Positions 62,301 to 64,000 of a stretch of DNA of 64,000 nt are shown piece by piece. The translations under genes and the position numbers were made by a program. The notes beneath the pieces were generated by a model. The model made no database searches, was not told the DNA's origin, and saw nothing but the letters and a program-made list of their open reading frames with translations. Location: contig JAVEYG010000020.1 of assembly GCA_034003625.1 (NCBI GenBank), forward strand, positions 1-64,000, in the 5' to 3' direction. How positions within the stretch are numbered: the stretch's first letter is position 1; each line of letters begins with the position of its first letter. Source of the DNA: GWE2-42-39 sp034003625 (GTDB taxonomy: Bacteria > Bacteroidota > Bacteroidia > Bacteroidales > Prolixibacteraceae).

Positions 62301-62894
62301 ATGATTATTTCAATTTTACCTGTTTGGAGCGAATTGAGCCTGATGTCTCAGATTTACTGGATTATCACTGTGCCATCAACTGTCGTATTCATTATCTTAC
62401 TGATCACCACAATTACCGGACCGGGTATGGATGCGGATGTGGAAACCGGCTTCGATCACGATATTTCGGATGGCGACAGTATCCCTTTCCAGTTTATCTC
62501 GCTGAAAAATATTGTGGCATTTTTTACCATGTTTGGCTGGTCGGGTCTGGGTTTTTTGAATGGTGGACTGTCTGCCTGGTTGGTTATCCTGATCTCTCTT
62601 ATTTGTGGGTTACTGATGATGCTGGGTATGGCATCTCTGTTTTATTTTATGTCGAAACTTGCCGACAGCGGCACCCTGAAGATGAAGAATGCCATTGGCC
62701 GCTTAGGCGAAGTGTATCTCACCATTCCCGGCAAGCGGGGAGGGATGGGCAAAGTACAGCTCACCGTCCAGGGCTCGCTCCGCACCTTAGATGCCCTTAC
62801 CGACGATCCCGACAGCATTGCCACCTCCTCCATCATCGAAGTGCTGGATGTAATCGACGAACAGATTTTGTTGGTAAAGAGGAATAGCAAATAA
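62301..62894 (+). CDS. NfeD-like membrane protein with OB-fold tail
   Basis: A 198-residue protein partnered with flotillins: one membrane segment at the N terminus (VPSTVVFIILLITTI), a pair of segments in the middle (IVAFFTMFGWSGLGFL and WLVILISLICGLLMML), then a C-terminal OB-like beta barrel (AIGRLGEVYLTIPGKRGGMG and KVQLTVQGSLRTLDAL). ATG 62301 is used; a TTG three codons earlier is less likely. It lies two genes before flotillin on the same strand, matching the yuaF/yqiJ-floT arrangement of other bacteria. Confidence 0.85.
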   Translation: MIISILPVWSELSLMSQIYWIITVPSTVVFIILLITTITGPGMDADVETGFDHDISDGDSIPFQFISLKNIVAFFTMFGWSGLGFLNGGLSAWLVILISLICGLLMMLGMASLFYFMSKLADSGTLKMKNAIGRLGEVYLTIPGKRGGMGKVQLTVQGSLRTLDALTDDPDSIATSSIIEVLDVIDEQILLVKRNSK

Positions 62895-62983
62895 AACCGT
62901 ATCAAACGTTACATCTGTAATATTCAACCCTGGTCAGAATTAAAAACAGCCATGAATCATTAACCTTTAAAAATAGTTTTATA

Positions 62984-63526
62984 ATGAAACCCATTTACCT
63001 AACTCTTCTAATTGCATGTATAAGTTTTTCTTCGTTCGCCGGTGATATTTTAATACTGAAAAATGAATTGGTTTACGAGGGGAAAATCGCAAGAATTAAA
63101 AATTGCGAACTTGTCTTTAAAATCAAAGGGGAAAAGTATGTCATCCCGGCCTCCGACATTTATTCTGTTGAGTTTGAAAACCCTGAAGATAAAGTTTATT
63201 CAAACTATATGAAATTGGCGGCTAACGATCCCAACAAATGTCTTAGCGGCAGTCTCGATGCCGAGAATTTTCATGGAAAAAAAGGCGGACATTTTGTTTT
63301 GGGGGTTTTATTTGGGCCTTTTGCAATGATAGGCACCGCATTGGCAAATCCGACCCCCGAAAGAGGGCGACATACCCTTTTGAAATCGCAAAATAATGAT
63401 CAATTCAATGATCTGGAATATCTGACTTGCTATAAAAGAAAAGCAAGAGGACAATTAATTTTGGCTGAAGCCCTGGGATGGGGAGCCTGGATTGTATTCG
63501 TGCTGGCAGCCAGCGGGGGCCAGTAA
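62984..63526 (+). CDS. exported protein of unknown function between NfeD-like and flotillin genes
   Basis: A 180-residue protein with a signal peptide (about 1-19, SFSSFAGD), a small beta domain (DILILKNELVYEGKIARIKN ... VIPASDIYSVEFEN) of a kind seen in many Bacteroidota exported proteins, and a Gly-rich hydrophobic segment (GGHFVLGVLFGPFAMIGTAL) near the C terminus, ending GWGAWIVFVLAASGGQ. I know no function. Its place between the two membrane-domain genes suggests that it belongs with the flotillin module. Confidence 0.7.
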   Translation: MKPIYLTLLIACISFSSFAGDILILKNELVYEGKIARIKNCELVFKIKGEKYVIPASDIYSVEFENPEDKVYSNYMKLAANDPNKCLSGSLDAENFHGKKGGHFVLGVLFGPFAMIGTALANPTPERGRHTLLKSQNNDQFNDLEYLTCYKRKARGQLILAEALGWGAWIVFVLAASGGQ

Positions 63527-63556
63527 ATAACATCGAACCTTAAAAATCAACATACA

Positions 63557-64000
63557 ATGAACGACTATTTTGTAATCATGGTCAGCATTGCTGCCCTGTT
63601 TGTATTCATCATTATTGTAGCGATGCTCAAACGCTACAAACGCTGTCCGTCGGACCGTATCTTAGTTGTTTACGGGAAAGTGGGCAAAGGCGCCGACAGT
63701 GAATCCCGCTCGGCCAAATGTATCCACGGTGGGGCCGCTTTTATCTGGCCTATCATTCACGCCTACGAGTTTCTCGACCTGACCCCCATTTCCATTGAAA
63801 TCAACCTGAAAAGCGCGCTCAGCAAACAGAACATCCGTGTCGACGTGCCTTCCCGCTTTACCGTCGGTATTTCCACCGAGCCGAACATTATGACCAATGC
63901 CGCCGAACGTTTGCTGGGCCTTTCGCAGGAGTCGATCAGCAACCTGGCGAAAGACATTATTTTCGGACAGTTGCGTTTGGTCGTTGCGACCATGGAAATC
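63557..64000 (+). CDS. flotillin-family protein (3' end outside the window)
   Basis: The first 148 codons of a flotillin/SPFH scaffold of membrane microdomains. An N-terminal hydrophobic anchor (FVIMVSIAALFVFIIIVAML) is followed by YKRCPSDRILVVYGKVG and the SPFH domain (HGGAAFIWPIIHAYEFLDLT; VDVPSRFTVGISTEPNIM; AAERLLGLSQESISNLAKDI). The start ATG is 30 bases after the preceding gene's stop. The gene runs off the right edge. Confidence 0.92.
   Translation, partial: MNDYFVIMVSIAALFVFIIIVAMLKRYKRCPSDRILVVYGKVGKGADSESRSAKCIHGGAAFIWPIIHAYEFLDLTPISIEINLKSALSKQNIRVDVPSRFTVGISTEPNIMTNAAERLLGLSQESISNLAKDIIFGQLRLVVATMEI

Overview
The window looks like a chromosomal segment of a Bacteroidota bacterium, most likely of the Bacteroidales/Marinilabiliales type (a Prolixibacteraceae-like anaerobe). 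This rests on a SusC/SusD pair, a DUF349 repeat protein, DUF3822, DUF4294 and DUF5686 proteins, the pyrG-yidC arrangement, general lack of Shine-Dalgarno sequences, and promoter candidates of the TTTG / TAnnTTTG form. I see no rRNA, tRNA, CRISPR array or insertion sequence. The assignments come from reading the sequence; no database search was run.

Layout. 1-9.6 kb is housekeeping: yidC and pyrG, a five-repeat DUF349 protein, Hsp20, trmD, a Nudix hydrolase, pyrE and a SRPBCC protein. 10-15.5 kb is a SusC-SusD-lipoprotein uptake operon with no enzyme beside it. 16-22.4 kb has a GroES-like protein, an odd low-molecular-weight phosphatase/ArsC-like protein, an M24 aminopeptidase, a SpoU methylase, arginine deiminase, DUF4294, ThpR and DUF1801. 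22.5-26.9 kb has an MFS exporter and a GntP permease-glycerate kinase operon.

26.8-29.5 kb is a compact restriction-modification island (Vsr-like nuclease, HTH-fused C5 methyltransferase, EcoO109I-like endonuclease). It sits inside the 3' end of the glycerate kinase gene and is bracketed by a 45-bp direct repeat of that gene. The second copy still carries the apparent original stop codon and terminator.

29.8-31 kb holds cysK preceded by what looks like a complete cysteine attenuator: a 26-codon leader peptide with five Cys codons (three consecutive), mutually exclusive hairpins and an intrinsic terminator. This is the most interesting signal in the window. 31-37 kb has an ABC-2 exporter, rsmD-DUF3822 and a RecD-like helicase.

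37-46.7 kb is a long minus-strand series: a four-subunit 2-oxoacid:ferredoxin oxidoreductase, a Crp-like regulator, an aminotransferase, flavodoxin, prephenate dehydratase, an ACT protein, phenylacetate-CoA ligase, ywbE and mltG. Together these could interconvert aromatic amino acids, aryl-pyruvates, acyl-CoAs and arylacetates using low-potential electrons. 46.9-48.5 kb has an A-type flavoprotein and an eIF1/SUI1-like factor. 48.5-52.9 kb is a GH36-LacI-URO-D-like operon behind a perfect 18-bp palindromic operator. 53-64 kb has an RsmI-like methylase, PhnP-like and SixA-like enzymes, a DUF5686 outer-membrane protein, a large GT-C-like membrane protein, an EamA transporter, and an NfeD-like/flotillin membrane module cut by the right edge.
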